Both the position numbers and the translations under genes were made by a program. The notes under the pieces were generated by a model. That model did no database searches, was not told the DNA's origin, and was given only the letters and a program-made list of their open reading frames with translations. Positions 24,518-34,866 of a stretch of DNA of 64,000 nucleotides are shown here, in pieces (within the stretch, counting starts at the first letter, position 1; each line of letters begins with the position of its first letter). This DNA is from Variovorax paradoxus (lineage in GTDB: Bacteria > Pseudomonadota > Gammaproteobacteria > Burkholderiales > Burkholderiaceae_C): assembly GCF_018614875.1 (NCBI RefSeq), contig NZ_JAGGNW010000012.1, positions 1 through 64,000 of the forward strand. Reading direction: 5' to 3'.

Positions 24518-26139
24518 CGACCGCCGCCTTCCCCCTCCTGCCCTTCGCCGCCGTGCGCGCGCGCCTGTTCGCACGCGAGGAAACCGCGCTGCTCGACGTG
24601 CGCGAAGAAGATCCCTTCGCGCAGGCGCACCCGCTGTGGGCCGCGAACCTGCCGCTCTCGCGCATCGAGATCGAGGCCTGGCGGCGCATTCCACGGCGGG
24701 ACACCTTCATCGTGCTGTACGGCACGCATGACGGCACCGACCTGGCGCCGCTGGCCGCGCGCATGCTGTCCGCGCTGGGCTATACGAACCTGCACCTGCT
24801 CGAAGGCGGCCTCGAAGGCTGGCGCGCGGCCGGCGGCGAGCTGTTCCGCGATGTGAATGTGCCGAGCAAGGCCTTCGGCGAACTGGTCGAGCACGAGCGG
24901 CACACGCCATCGCTTTCCGCGCCCGAGGTGAAGGCGCTGGTCGACGGCAAGGCCAACGTGGTGGTGCTCGACGCGCGCCGCTTCGACGAATACCGGACCA
25001 TGAGCATTCCTTCCGCCACCAGCGTGCCCGGCGCGGAGCTGGTGCTTCGCGTGCGAGAGCTCGCACCCGATCCTTCGACGCAGGTGATCGTCAATTGCGC
25101 GGGACGCACGCGCAGCATCATCGGCACGCAATCGCTGCTGAACGCGGGCATTCCGAATCCGGTGGCGGCGCTGCGCAATGGCACCATCGGCTGGAAGCTC
25201 GCGGGGCAGGTGCTCAACCACGGCGCGGATCGACAGGCGCCGGCTTCGGTCTCCAATGCGCATCGCGCGCAGGCGCAGGCCGACGCGCGGCGCGTGGCCG
25301 ACAAGGCCGGCGTGCGCCGCATCGCGCTGGATGCACTGCATGCGCTGGAAGCACCGGGGCGTACCGTGTACCGCTTCGACGTGCGCACGCCCGAGGAGTA
25401 CGAGGCGGACCACCTGCCCGGCTTTACGAGCGCGCCCGGTGGGCAGCTGGTGCAGGAAACCGATCACCAGGTGCCGGTGCGCGGCGCGCGCATCGTGCTG
25501 GCCGACGACGACGGCGTGCGGGCTTCGATGAGCGCCTCGTGGCTCGCGCAAATGGGATGGGAGGCCTACGTGCTCGACACCGTGCCGGCCGCTTCGGCAT
25601 TCACCGAGATGGCCACGCCGCCGCCCGCCTATCCTCCCGTCGCGGTCGTGGTGGGAGAGATCTCGCCCACGGAACTGGCGCACCTGCTGAAGCAGCAGAT
25701 CGGAACGGCAGTGATCGACGTGACCACCAGCGCCAACTACGTGAAGCGCCACATCCCGGGCGCCTGGTACGCCATTCGCGCCCAGCTTGCGCAGGCCGTC
25801 GGCACGGCCATTCCGCCGGCGCGGCGCTATGTGCTGACTTGCGGCAGCAGCCTGCTCGCACGCTGCGCCGCGGCCGACCTGCGCCTGCTGCTCGAGACGC
25901 GCGGCCAGCGCGACGTGGAAGTGCTGGTGCTGGCCGGCGGCAACGCGGCATGGTTCGCGGCAGGCCTGGAAGCGGAAACCGGCGAGACGCGGCTCGCGAC
26001 ACCGCGCACCGACCGCTACCGCCGGCCCTATGAAGGCACCGATGCGCCGGTGGAGGCCATGCAGGCCTACCTGGACTGGGAATACGGCCTTGTGGCGCAA
26101 CTCGAGCGCGACGGCACGCACCATTTCCACGTGATCTGA
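24514..26139 (+). CDS. four-domain rhodanese-like sulfurtransferase
   Basis: A 541-residue cytoplasmic protein made of four rhodanese-like domains (about residues 1-110, 128-235, 265-365, 385-500) and a short tail ending DWEYGLVAQLERDG. Domain 2 has an active-site loop with C195 (VNCAGRTRS), and domain 4 has C443 (LTCGSSLLAR). Domains 1 and 3 lack a cysteine at that position (LYGTHDGTD, LADDDGVRA). It therefore probably has two catalytic and two structural domains. It may move sulfane sulfur released in this pathway. It overlaps the cysteine-dioxygenase-like gene by 4 nt. Confidence 0.88.
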   Translation: MTTAAFPLLPFAAVRARLFAREETALLDVREEDPFAQAHPLWAANLPLSRIEIEAWRRIPRRDTFIVLYGTHDGTDLAPLAARMLSALGYTNLHLLEGGLEGWRAAGGELFRDVNVPSKAFGELVEHERHTPSLSAPEVKALVDGKANVVVLDARRFDEYRTMSIPSATSVPGAELVLRVRELAPDPSTQVIVNCAGRTRSIIGTQSLLNAGIPNPVAALRNGTIGWKLAGQVLNHGADRQAPASVSNAHRAQAQADARRVADKAGVRRIALDALHALEAPGRTVYRFDVRTPEEYEADHLPGFTSAPGGQLVQETDHQVPVRGARIVLADDDGVRASMSASWLAQMGWEAYVLDTVPAASAFTEMATPPPAYPPVAVVVGEISPTELAHLLKQQIGTAVIDVTTSANYVKRHIPGAWYAIRAQLAQAVGTAIPPARRYVLTCGSSLLARCAAADLRLLLETRGQRDVEVLVLAGGNAAWFAAGLEAETGETRLATPRTDRYRRPYEGTDAPVEAMQAYLDWEYGLVAQLERDGTHHFHVI

Positions 26140-26157
26140 GGGCGCAGCAGCGCGCCC
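26140..26157 (+). terminator. stem-loop after the rhodanese operon
   Basis: GGGCGC (26140-26145) and GCGCCC (26152-26157) form a perfect 6-bp stem with a 6-nt loop directly after the rhodanese stop codon. There is no run of T after it, so this is at best a weak or factor-assisted terminator. Confidence 0.3.
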
Positions 26158-26277
26158 TTGGGAGGCCGGGCCTGCAACGGGCCGGTCACATTATTTCTTC
26201 AGGGTAAAGGACGTCATCCGCCGATGGCGCGGAGCGTTTTCTGGGAATACCGATCAACTCGTCCCAGGAGCATCGCC

Positions 26278-26499
26278 ATGAGACTGCCTGTTCTCGTTCT
26301 TTCGGCCGCCGCGCTGGCGGCCATCCTGACCGGCTGCGTGGTCGCACCGGCGCAACCGGTCTACACGGCACCACCCGGCGCAGCCTATGTGGCACCGACC
26401 TACGTATCGCCGGGCGTGGGTTTCGTGTGGAACTACCATCCGCGCTACGGATATGGCTGGCACCACCCGCGCTACGGGTGGCATCGCGGATGGAGGTAG
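26278..26499 (+). CDS. small lipoprotein, Tyr/His/Arg-rich
   Basis: A 73-residue protein with a lipoprotein signal (MRLPVLVLSAAALAAILTGC). The lipobox is LTGC, so C20 would be lipidated. The mature part is short and rich in Pro, Tyr, Trp, His and Arg (WNYHPRYGYGWHHPRYGW), a composition seen in many small envelope lipoproteins without known function. The ATG at 26278 is preceded by AGGAG at 7 nt. It is convergent with the rhlE gene (26512), which ends 12 nt away. Confidence 0.75.
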   Translation: MRLPVLVLSAAALAAILTGCVVAPAQPVYTAPPGAAYVAPTYVSPGVGFVWNYHPRYGYGWHHPRYGWHRGWR

Positions 26500-26511
26500 C
26501 CCTCCCGGGCG

Positions 26512-27978
<1,467 letters not shown>

Positions 27979-28050
27979 TAAGCCTTCTATTGTCGCACTG
28001 CCGCAAAAAATGGCAGTGACAGCGGCGCGACAACTTCCACGCCGCCTGTA

Positions 28051-28102
28051 TTGCTATTTATTTCATAGCAATTGTCTCAATGTTCACGGGCGCTTGGCGC
28101 CC
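28051..28102. repeat. paired AT-rich and GC-rich stem-loops
   Basis: In the 130-nt gap between ypfJ and rhlE there is an AT-rich stem-loop (TTGCTAT at 28051-28057, ATAGCAA at 28065-28071) followed by a GC-rich one (GGGCGC at 28088-28093, GCGCCC at 28097-28102). The AT-rich motif recurs in form at 62371-62387. Such paired hairpins near gene ends look like a small interspersed element; they may also stop or process the ypfJ transcript. Confidence 0.5.
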
Positions 28103-28108
28103 TGGTGC

Positions 28109-28999
28109 TCAAAGGCTGCGTGTATTGAAAGTGTCGCAGGACTTGACGTCGCCGCTTTGGTAGCCCGCGCCGAACCAGCGCTGGCGCTGTGCGCTCGAGC
28201 CGTGGGTGAAGCTGTCGGGCACCACGGCGCGGCCCGCGGAACGCTGCAAGGCGTCGTCGCCGATCTTCTGCGCGGCGTTCATGGCGGCCTCGATGTCGCC
28301 CGGGTCGAGCCACTTCTTGGACTCCTGCGAATGGTGTGCCCAGATGCCGGCAAAGCAGTCGGCCTGCAGCTCGACGCGAACGCTCAGCGCGTTGTTCTGC
28401 GACTGGCTCAGGCGCCCGCGCATGCCGTCGACCTTGGCGGTCACGCCGAGCTCGTCCTGCACATGATGGCCCACCTCGTGCGCAATGACGTAGGCCTGCG
28501 CGAATTCGCCGGGCGCGCCGAGCTGGTTCTTCAGCGTGTCGTAGAAGCCGAGGTCGATGTAGACCTTCTTGTCGCCGGGGCAGTAGAACGGCCCCATGGC
28601 CGCCTGGCCCGTGCCGCACGCCGTGGGCGTGGCACCGCGGAACAGCACGAGCCGCGGCGGCTGGTAGCTGCCGCCGTTCTGGCGGAAGATGTCCGTCCAG
28701 ACCACCTCGGTGTTCTTGAGCACGGTCGATACGAAGGCCGCTTCGCGGTCGCCCGAGGGCGGCTTGGGCGCGGGGCCTTGCTGCTGCTGCACCTGGACCT
28801 GCTCGCCACCGCCGCCGCTCAGCAGGCTGAGCACGGTCAGCGGATTGATGCCGAAGATCCAGCCCGCGATCAGCGCGACTGCGATGGTGCCGATGCCGAT
28901 GCTTCGGCCGCCGAGGAAACCGCCGCCACCCCCACCGCCACCCTCTTCACCGCGGCGGTCTTCGACGTTGTCGGATTGTTCGTTGCCTTCCCATTTCAT
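28109..28999 (-). CDS. ypfJ: YpfJ-type neutral zinc metallopeptidase
   Basis: A 296-residue membrane-anchored protein of the YpfJ/zinc_peptidase family. A cytoplasmic N terminus with a Gly run (residues about 20-29) is followed by one transmembrane helix (about 35-60) and a periplasmic domain. The zinc site is HEVGHH at 174-179, with a later ELQADCFAGIWAHH segment likely to supply the third ligand. The substrate is unknown. The ATG at 28999 follows GGAGATCGCG. It lies in a same-strand run with dcd and the guanine deaminase gene upstream. Confidence 0.9.
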   Translation of the reverse strand: MKWEGNEQSDNVEDRRGEEGGGGGGGGFLGGRSIGIGTIAVALIAGWIFGINPLTVLSLLSGGGGEQVQVQQQQGPAPKPPSGDREAAFVSTVLKNTEVVWTDIFRQNGGSYQPPRLVLFRGATPTACGTGQAAMGPFYCPGDKKVYIDLGFYDTLKNQLGAPGEFAQAYVIAHEVGHHVQDELGVTAKVDGMRGRLSQSQNNALSVRVELQADCFAGIWAHHSQESKKWLDPGDIEAAMNAAQKIGDDALQRSAGRAVVPDSFTHGSSAQRQRWFGAGYQSGDVKSCDTFNTRSL

Positions 29000-29097
29000 C
29001 GCGATCTCCTTGCCGGCCTGCAGAAGTTTGCCGGATCCTCGCAGGATGGTACTTGGCCCGGCCGCCTGTTGCGTAACCGGCGGTCAGCACGCGCGAA

Positions 29098-29664
<567 letters not shown>

Positions 29665-29743
29665 ATGCGGTCGCTGCTTCTGCGGGGAGGAATGGCGCGA
29701 ATTGTGGCATGCGCCACCGTCCTGCCCGCGCAATCCCCCGGGG

Positions 29744-31030
29744 CTACCCCACCTGCGAAATCACCGTGCGCTCGACCAGCCGGTCGTCGCCCAGCACGAT
29801 CATTGCGAACAGCAGTTCCTCGAGGCTGTTCGCGCGGGCGGCCTTGCGTGCGAGCAAGGGCGTGGCCTGGGGATCGAGCACCACGAAGTCGGCCTCGCAG
29901 CCGGGCTGCAGGTTGCCGACCACGCCGTCGAGCCCCAGCGCGCGCGCCGCGCCGCCGGTGTGGCGCCACCAGAGTTCCGAAGGCGCGATGCTCAGGCCGG
30001 GCTTGGTCTGGCCCTCGCGGCCCACGTAGTAGGCCGCCATCATCGTGTGGAAGGGGCTGAAGCTGGTGCCGCCGCCCACGTCGCTGGCCAGCCCGTACGG
30101 GTAGCCCACGCGGTCGGCCGCGCCGAAATCGAAGAAGCCGCTGCCCAGGAACAGGTTGCTGGTCGGGCTCACGGCCGCGGCCGTCTTGGTGTCGCGCAGC
30201 AGGGCGCGGTCGGTGTCGTCGAGGTAGATGCAATGCGCGTACACGGCGCGTTCGCGCATCAGCCCGAAGCCGGCGTACACGTCGAGATACGAGCGCGCCG
30301 CTGGATACAGCTCGCGCACCCACGCCACCTCGTCGCGGTTCTCGGCCACGTGCGACTGGATCCAGGTGTCGGCGTACTTCGCGGCCAGTTCGCCCGCGCC
30401 GCGCATCTGGGCGTCGGTGCTTGCGGGCGCGAAGCGCGGCGTGATGGCGTAGCCCAGCCGACCGGTGTTGTGCCACTTGCGGATCAGCGCCTCGGTGTCG
30501 ATCAGGCTCTGCTCGGTCTGGTCGCGCACGCCGTCGGGCGAGTTGCGGTCCTGCAGCACCTTGCCGCTGATCATGCGGAGGCCACGGCGCTGCGCGCCCT
30601 CGAAGAAGGCATCGACCGACGCCACGTGCGAGGTCGCGAAGGCCAGCGCAGTGGTGACGCCGTTGCGCAGCAGCTCGTCGAAGAACACGCCGGCCACTTC
30701 GTTCGAATGGTCGGGGTTCGAGAACTTGCTCTCGGCCGGGAAGGTGTAGTTCTCGAGCCAGGGCAGCAGCCCCGGCGAGGGCGAACCGATGATGTCGGTC
30801 TGCGGAAAGTGGATGTGCATGTCCACAAAGCCCGGCGCGAGGATGCGCCCCGGCAGGTGGGTCAGCTCGGCGTCGGCATGGCGCGGCGCGACCGCGGCAT
30901 GGCTGCCAGCGTCGAGCACGCGCTGGCGGCCGGCGCTGTCGGGCGCGACGACCAGCAGGCCGTCTTCATCGAAAACGGGCTGGCCGGCGGCGTCGAATCG
31001 CAGGAGGGAGGCGCGGTAGGCTTTTTTCAT
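29744..31030 (-). CDS. guaD: guanine deaminase
   Basis: A 428-residue amidohydrolase that converts guanine to xanthine. The metal-binding motif is HIHFPQTD (H72, H74), which is the hallmark sequence of guanine deaminases. The SHVAEN segment, [11 protein letters not shown], and the late [15 protein letters not shown] loop also match. The ATG at 31030 is chosen because the upstream in-frame residues (Pro/Gly-rich) are not conserved-looking. It fits with the other purine genes in the window: adenine deaminase at 37162, nucleoside importer at 57141-62323, and purine permease at 62432. Confidence 0.94.
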   Translation of the reverse strand: MKKAYRASLLRFDAAGQPVFDEDGLLVVAPDSAGRQRVLDAGSHAAVAPRHADAELTHLPGRILAPGFVDMHIHFPQTDIIGSPSPGLLPWLENYTFPAESKFSNPDHSNEVAGVFFDELLRNGVTTALAFATSHVASVDAFFEGAQRRGLRMISGKVLQDRNSPDGVRDQTEQSLIDTEALIRKWHNTGRLGYAITPRFAPASTDAQMRGAGELAAKYADTWIQSHVAENRDEVAWVRELYPAARSYLDVYAGFGLMRERAVYAHCIYLDDTDRALLRDTKTAAAVSPTSNLFLGSGFFDFGAADRVGYPYGLASDVGGGTSFSPFHTMMAAYYVGREGQTKPGLSIAPSELWWRHTGGAARALGLDGVVGNLQPGCEADFVVLDPQATPLLARKAARANSLEELLFAMIVLGDDRLVERTVISQVG

Positions 31031-31120
31031 CGTGGTTGCCGAGGGTAATCCAGCCCCGGGCCGCGGCAATTTCCATGCGTGTATGAGTGCTATATGCCGA
31101 ATGAACTCTCCACCGGGCGA

Positions 31121-32104
31121 TCAATCCTGCGGCAGGATATGCGACTGGATGTCGAAGGGCACACCGACCGGCACGGCCCCATCGCTGTCCTTGCGCCTGG
31201 TCAGCAGCGGGTATTTCGATTCGATGAAATAGACGCGGTCGCCCAGCACCGCTCCGGAAGACGGGTCGTTGAGCCCCGTTACCACCGTCTGCAGACCGAG
31301 CTTCGCGCCATCAATGCGCGCCACCGTGACCTGCCCGCCGTAGGGCCCGTCGCCGAAGGCATTGCTCTCGAACAGCACGAGCCGGCCGGGCTTCCAGGCG
31401 CGGATCGCGTCGACGTTCTTCATCACTCGCGGCGCCTCGATGCGCGTGACCTCGCCGGCCTGGCCGTCGGCGTTCAAACCGATGCGCAGCAGATACGACG
31501 CGGCGGCCACGAGGCTCACATAGACGTCGCGGCCGCCACCGATCGCAATGCCGTTCAAGCCCTTGTACGGCCCGTCGCCGGCCAGTGACGGGCTTTCCTT
31601 CCAGACCGTGAGCGCCGCGGCATCGGGCGCGAGCCGAAGCACGCGCGGGTGGAAGGAGTCGGTCACGTAGATGTTGCCGTGTGCGTCCTGCGCGAGGTCG
31701 TTGCAGTAGCCCGCGTCGGGCATCGCGTAGCTTGCACGCGGCGTGCCTGTTGCCAGGTCGTAGCGCTTGAGTGCGCTCGGCGTCTGCGGCACCGTGGTGA
31801 AGCCGCTGTTGCCCGAGCAGACCCAGAGGGCCTGGCGTTTCGCATCGACCAGCACGCCCTGCCCGTTCGCCAGACCGTTGGCGCCGGGCTTCACCAGCAC
31901 CTCGGCCTTCGGCGCGACGCCCGGCTTCAACCTGGCGACCGCGCCCTGCCGCCAGCTGCCGACGTAGAACGCGCCGTCCGGCCCGATGGCGACGCTTTCC
32001 GGATACCAGTCGTCGGGCAGCGCCTGTACGGCGGGCGGTGCGGCGGTGGCCGCCGTCGTGGCGAGCGCGAGCAGCGCGCCGGCCAGTCGTGTGCGCCTGC
32101 TCAT
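31121..32104 (-). CDS. SMP-30/gluconolactonase-like beta-propeller protein, exported
   Basis: A 327-residue protein with a signal peptide (about residues 1-22, cleavage after TAATA) and a six-bladed beta-propeller of the SMP-30/NHL type. Repeated blades are visible, for example WYPESVAIGPDGAFYVGS, NDLAQDAHGNIYVTDS and KGLNGIAIGGGRDVYVS. A periplasmic lactonase or sugar-binding role is possible; the substrate is unknown. The ATG at 32104 overlaps the stop of the SDR gene in ATGA and is favoured over a GTG at 32110. The two genes are translationally coupled. Confidence 0.85.
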   Translation of the reverse strand: MSRRTRLAGALLALATTAATAAPPAVQALPDDWYPESVAIGPDGAFYVGSWRQGAVARLKPGVAPKAEVLVKPGANGLANGQGVLVDAKRQALWVCSGNSGFTTVPQTPSALKRYDLATGTPRASYAMPDAGYCNDLAQDAHGNIYVTDSFHPRVLRLAPDAAALTVWKESPSLAGDGPYKGLNGIAIGGGRDVYVSLVAAASYLLRIGLNADGQAGEVTRIEAPRVMKNVDAIRAWKPGRLVLFESNAFGDGPYGGQVTVARIDGAKLGLQTVVTGLNDPSSGAVLGDRVYFIESKYPLLTRRKDSDGAVPVGVPFDIQSHILPQD

Positions 32105-32706
32105 TGCCACACGCGAAATACGCGTCCCGTCAGCGGTCCCTCAACGCTGCGCACATAGGCCAATGCCACGCGCGCGGCCGGTACGGTTTCGACGCCCGGG
32201 AAGAGCGCGCCGTACGCCGCCGACGATTCGGTCAGCAGCGTGGGACTTACCGCATTGATGCGCAGGCCGCGCGTCAGCTCGATCGCTGCGCCTTTCACGA
32301 AACCTTCGACCGCCGCATTCACTGCCGCCGCATTGCCTCCCCCGCGAACCGGATCGTCGGCCGCCACGCCCGTGGTCAGCGTGATCGAGCCGCCATCTGC
32401 CAGAACGTGCTGGCCCAGCAGCGCAAGGCGCACCTGGCCGAGCAGCTTGTCCTGCAGGCCGATGTTGAAGTCGGCCGGCCGCATCTCGGCAAGCGGTCCG
32501 AAGAACAGCCCGCCAGCCGCCGAGACGATCGCATCGACGCGTCCCACCGCCGCATACAGCGCCTCGACGCTTGCATCGCTCGTGATGTCGACCTGCCGGT
32601 CGCCGCGCGTGCGCCCCGCCCGCACCACCTCGTGTCCGCGTTCGGCCAGAACCTCGGCCACCGCACTGCCTATGGCACCCGTAGCACCCACAACAAGAAT
32701 CTTCAT
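32101..32706 (-). CDS. atypical short-chain dehydrogenase/reductase
   Basis: A 201-residue Rossmann-fold protein. The nucleotide-binding motif is GATGAIG (residues 7-13). The usual catalytic Tyr-x-x-x-Lys is absent: the aligned segment reads GGGNAAAVNAAVEGF (about 122-136), with Ala126 and Asn130 in those places, while the flanking helix is otherwise normal. It may bind NAD(P)(H) without classical SDR catalysis, or use other residues. It is divergent from the LysR gene at 32813, which probably regulates it together with the coupled SMP-30-like gene. Confidence 0.87.
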   Translation of the reverse strand: MKILVVGATGAIGSAVAEVLAERGHEVVRAGRTRGDRQVDITSDASVEALYAAVGRVDAIVSAAGGLFFGPLAEMRPADFNIGLQDKLLGQVRLALLGQHVLADGGSITLTTGVAADDPVRGGGNAAAVNAAVEGFVKGAAIELTRGLRINAVSPTLLTESSAAYGALFPGVETVPAARVALAYVRSVEGPLTGRVFRVWQ

Positions 32707-32717
32707 GACAGCCTCTC

Positions 32718-32756
32718 CGAATGAATCAGGAAGCGCCCATTGTTTTGCGAATGAAT
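32718..32756. promoter_or_regulatory. direct repeats between SDR and LysR genes
   Basis: CGAATGAAT occurs twice (32718-32726 and 32748-32756), 30 nt apart and so on the same helix face, in the 106-nt divergent region. The surroundings are AT-rich compared with the flanking genes. This is a reasonable candidate binding region for the adjacent LysR regulator. Confidence 0.35.
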
Positions 32757-32812
32757 AGTTTGATAAATTGCCATCCGGTTCGGCAATTCGAAACCATGGG
32801 TTCTCAATCAAT

Positions 32813-33694
32813 ATGGACAAGCTTCGCGCCATGGAAGTCTTCGTCGCCACGGTGGACGCGGGCAGCTTCGCCGCGGCGGCCGAGGCGCTCGATCTCTCGG
32901 CCGTGATGGTCGGCAAGCACATCCGCGCGCTCGAAGATCAGCTCGGCGCCCGCCTGCTGGAGCGCACCACGCGGCGCCATGCGCTCACGGAAATCGGCGC
33001 GGCCTACCTGGAGCGCTGCCGCGACGTGCTCGCGAGCGTGCACACGGCCGATGGCGTGGCCGAGTCGCTGCGCGCCATGCCGCAGGGCGTGCTGCGCGTG
33101 ACGGCGCCGGTGGCCTATGGCGCGCACCGGCTCACACCGGTGATCGGCGACTACATCGCGGCCTATCCGCAAGTGAAGGTGGACCTGGTGCTCAACGACC
33201 GCGTGGTCGACCTGGCCGAAGAAGGCTTCGACTGCGGCATCCGCTCGGGCGCGGCGGTCGATGAACGCCTCATCGCGCGGCCGCTCGCATTGGCGCGCAT
33301 GTTCGCGGTCGCAAGCCCCGCATGGGTCGCGCGCCACGGCCAACCGAAGCATCCGTCGGACCTCGAGGCCTTTGCGCTGCTGGGCTTCGCCGCCTGGGGC
33401 CCGAACCATTCATGGCGCTTCACGCGCGGCGGCCAGACGGTGCACGTGCCCGTGCGCGGCCCGCTCACCACCAACAACGGGCAGGCGCTGCTCGCTGCCG
33501 CGATGGCCGGCGTGGGGGTGATCGTGCAGGCCGATGCGCTGCTCGGCCCCGCCCTGGCCTCGGGCCAGGTGGTTCACCTGCTGCCCGGGTGGGAGCTGCC
33601 GACCCGCCAGGTGCACATCATGCGGCTGCCGGAAGCACGGCCGAGTGCCAAGTTGCGGACCTTCGTGGATTTCGTGGTCGAACGGCTGGGTTAG
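32813..33694 (+). CDS. LysR family transcriptional regulator
   Basis: A 293-residue LysR protein. The winged helix-turn-helix spans residues 1-60 (MEVFVATVDAGSFAAAAEAL, then KHIRALEDQLGARLLERTTR). The effector domain follows, with GVLRVTAPVAYG near residue 95 in the CrgA-like subgroup. The ATG at 32813 gives the canonical N terminus. It is divergent from the SDR/SMP-30 pair, its probable target. Its stop overlaps the stop of the converging BMP gene by 4 nt (33691-33694). Confidence 0.93.
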   Translation: MDKLRAMEVFVATVDAGSFAAAAEALDLSAVMVGKHIRALEDQLGARLLERTTRRHALTEIGAAYLERCRDVLASVHTADGVAESLRAMPQGVLRVTAPVAYGAHRLTPVIGDYIAAYPQVKVDLVLNDRVVDLAEEGFDCGIRSGAAVDERLIARPLALARMFAVASPAWVARHGQPKHPSDLEAFALLGFAAWGPNHSWRFTRGGQTVHVPVRGPLTTNNGQALLAAAMAGVGVIVQADALLGPALASGQVVHLLPGWELPTRQVHIMRLPEARPSAKLRTFVDFVVERLG

Positions 33695-34791
33695 CGCCCC
33701 ACCCGCCCCTGCACGCCTTCCACCAGCCAGTTCATCTTCAGTATCTGCTCGTCGTTCAGCTGCGCTCCCTTGGCGATGACAGTGCGGCCTTCGTTGTCGC
33801 GCACGTCGCCGGCCACCGCGCGGAACGGCTGCAGCTTGCCGACAGCGATGTCCTTCTGCCGCGCCAGCACCTCGTCCTGCACCGCCTTGGGCACCCTGCT
33901 GCCGAAGTCGCCGACGCGGATCATTCCTTCCTTCACGCCGCCCCAGACATTGCCGCTTTTCCAGCTGCCGTCGAGCACCGCCTGCGCGCGCTCGGCGTAG
34001 TAGCCGCCCCACTGGTGCGTGACGGCGACGATCTGCGCGTCGGGCGCGATCTTGCGCATGTCGGAGTGGTAGGCGACGGCCATCTTGCCACGCTCCTGCG
34101 CCGCGGCCATCACGGCGGTGGAGCCGGTGTGGAAGGCGACGACATCGGCGTCCTGGTTGAACAGCGCCATCGCGGCATCGCGCTCCTTCGGCGGATCGAA
34201 CCACTCGTTGAGCCACACCACGACCACCTTCGCATTCGGGTTCACCGAACGCATGCCGAGCGTGAAGGCGTTGATGCCCTGCAGCACCTCGGGAATCGGG
34301 AAGCCCGCAACGTACCCGGCGATATTCGTCCTGGTCATGCGGCCGGCCGCGATGCCCGCGAGGTAGCGGCCCTCGTAGTAGCGCGCATTGGCAGTTGCAA
34401 CGTTGGGCGCGGCCTTGTAGCCGGTGATCGATTCGAACTTCACGCCGGGGAAGTCCTTTGCCACTTTCAGCGTGGGCTCCATGTAGCCGAAGCTGGGCGT
34501 GAAGATCAGCCGGTTGCCCTGCTGCGCAAGGTCGCGGATCACACGCTCGGCGTCGGCGCCCTCGGGCACGTTCTCGACGTACGTGGTCTTGACCCTGGCG
34601 CCGAGTGCCGCATCGACGGCCTTGCGGCCCTCTTCGTGCTGGCGTACCCAGCCGGCATCGGTCACCGGCGTCACGTAGACGAAGCCGATCTTCAGCGGCT
34701 CTTTCGGCGCCTGCGGTTGCGAAAAAACGGGAGATAAAAAGCAAGCGGCGACACACGCCAGAACGGCGCGGCCCGCGAGGTTTTTGTACAT
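33691..34791 (-). CDS. BMP family substrate-binding protein, orphan
   Basis: A 366-residue BMP/PnrA-type periplasmic binding protein with a signal peptide (about residues 1-24, cleavage near VFS). The family usually binds purine nucleosides. Segments such as NVPEGADAERV, FGYMEPTLKVA and NPNAKVVVVWLNEW run parallel to the BMP protein at 57141, so they are paralogues. No permease or ATPase gene is adjacent. It may feed the importer at 58358-62323 or act with the purine deaminases nearby (inference). The ATG at 34791 gives a proper signal sequence. Confidence 0.9.
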   Translation of the reverse strand: MYKNLAGRAVLACVAACFLSPVFSQPQAPKEPLKIGFVYVTPVTDAGWVRQHEEGRKAVDAALGARVKTTYVENVPEGADAERVIRDLAQQGNRLIFTPSFGYMEPTLKVAKDFPGVKFESITGYKAAPNVATANARYYEGRYLAGIAAGRMTRTNIAGYVAGFPIPEVLQGINAFTLGMRSVNPNAKVVVVWLNEWFDPPKERDAAMALFNQDADVVAFHTGSTAVMAAAQERGKMAVAYHSDMRKIAPDAQIVAVTHQWGGYYAERAQAVLDGSWKSGNVWGGVKEGMIRVGDFGSRVPKAVQDEVLARQKDIAVGKLQPFRAVAGDVRDNEGRTVIAKGAQLNDEQILKMNWLVEGVQGRVGR

Positions 34792-34820
34792 GGTGGTCCT
34801 CTACATGGCCCCGGAAAAGC

Positions 34821-34857
34821 AAAAAACCCGCAGCCGGCCGGGACGCCCGGCTGCGGG
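34821..34857 (-). terminator. rho-independent terminator of LysR gene
   Basis: A perfect 11-bp stem (CCCGCAGCCGG at 34827-34837, CCGGCTGCGGG at 34847-34857) with a 9-nt loop is followed on the minus strand by six U (34826-34821). It starts 10 nt after the stop of the minus-strand LysR gene at 34867 and would separate it from the BMP gene. Confidence 0.85.
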
Positions 34858-34866
34858 GTGCGGATT

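Noticed and set aside
29693..29716. A TGGCGC/GCGCCA inverted repeat between guaD and dcd as a terminator.
   Set aside because: The 12-nt loop is long, the stem short and no T-run follows, so it is not strong enough to list as a feature.
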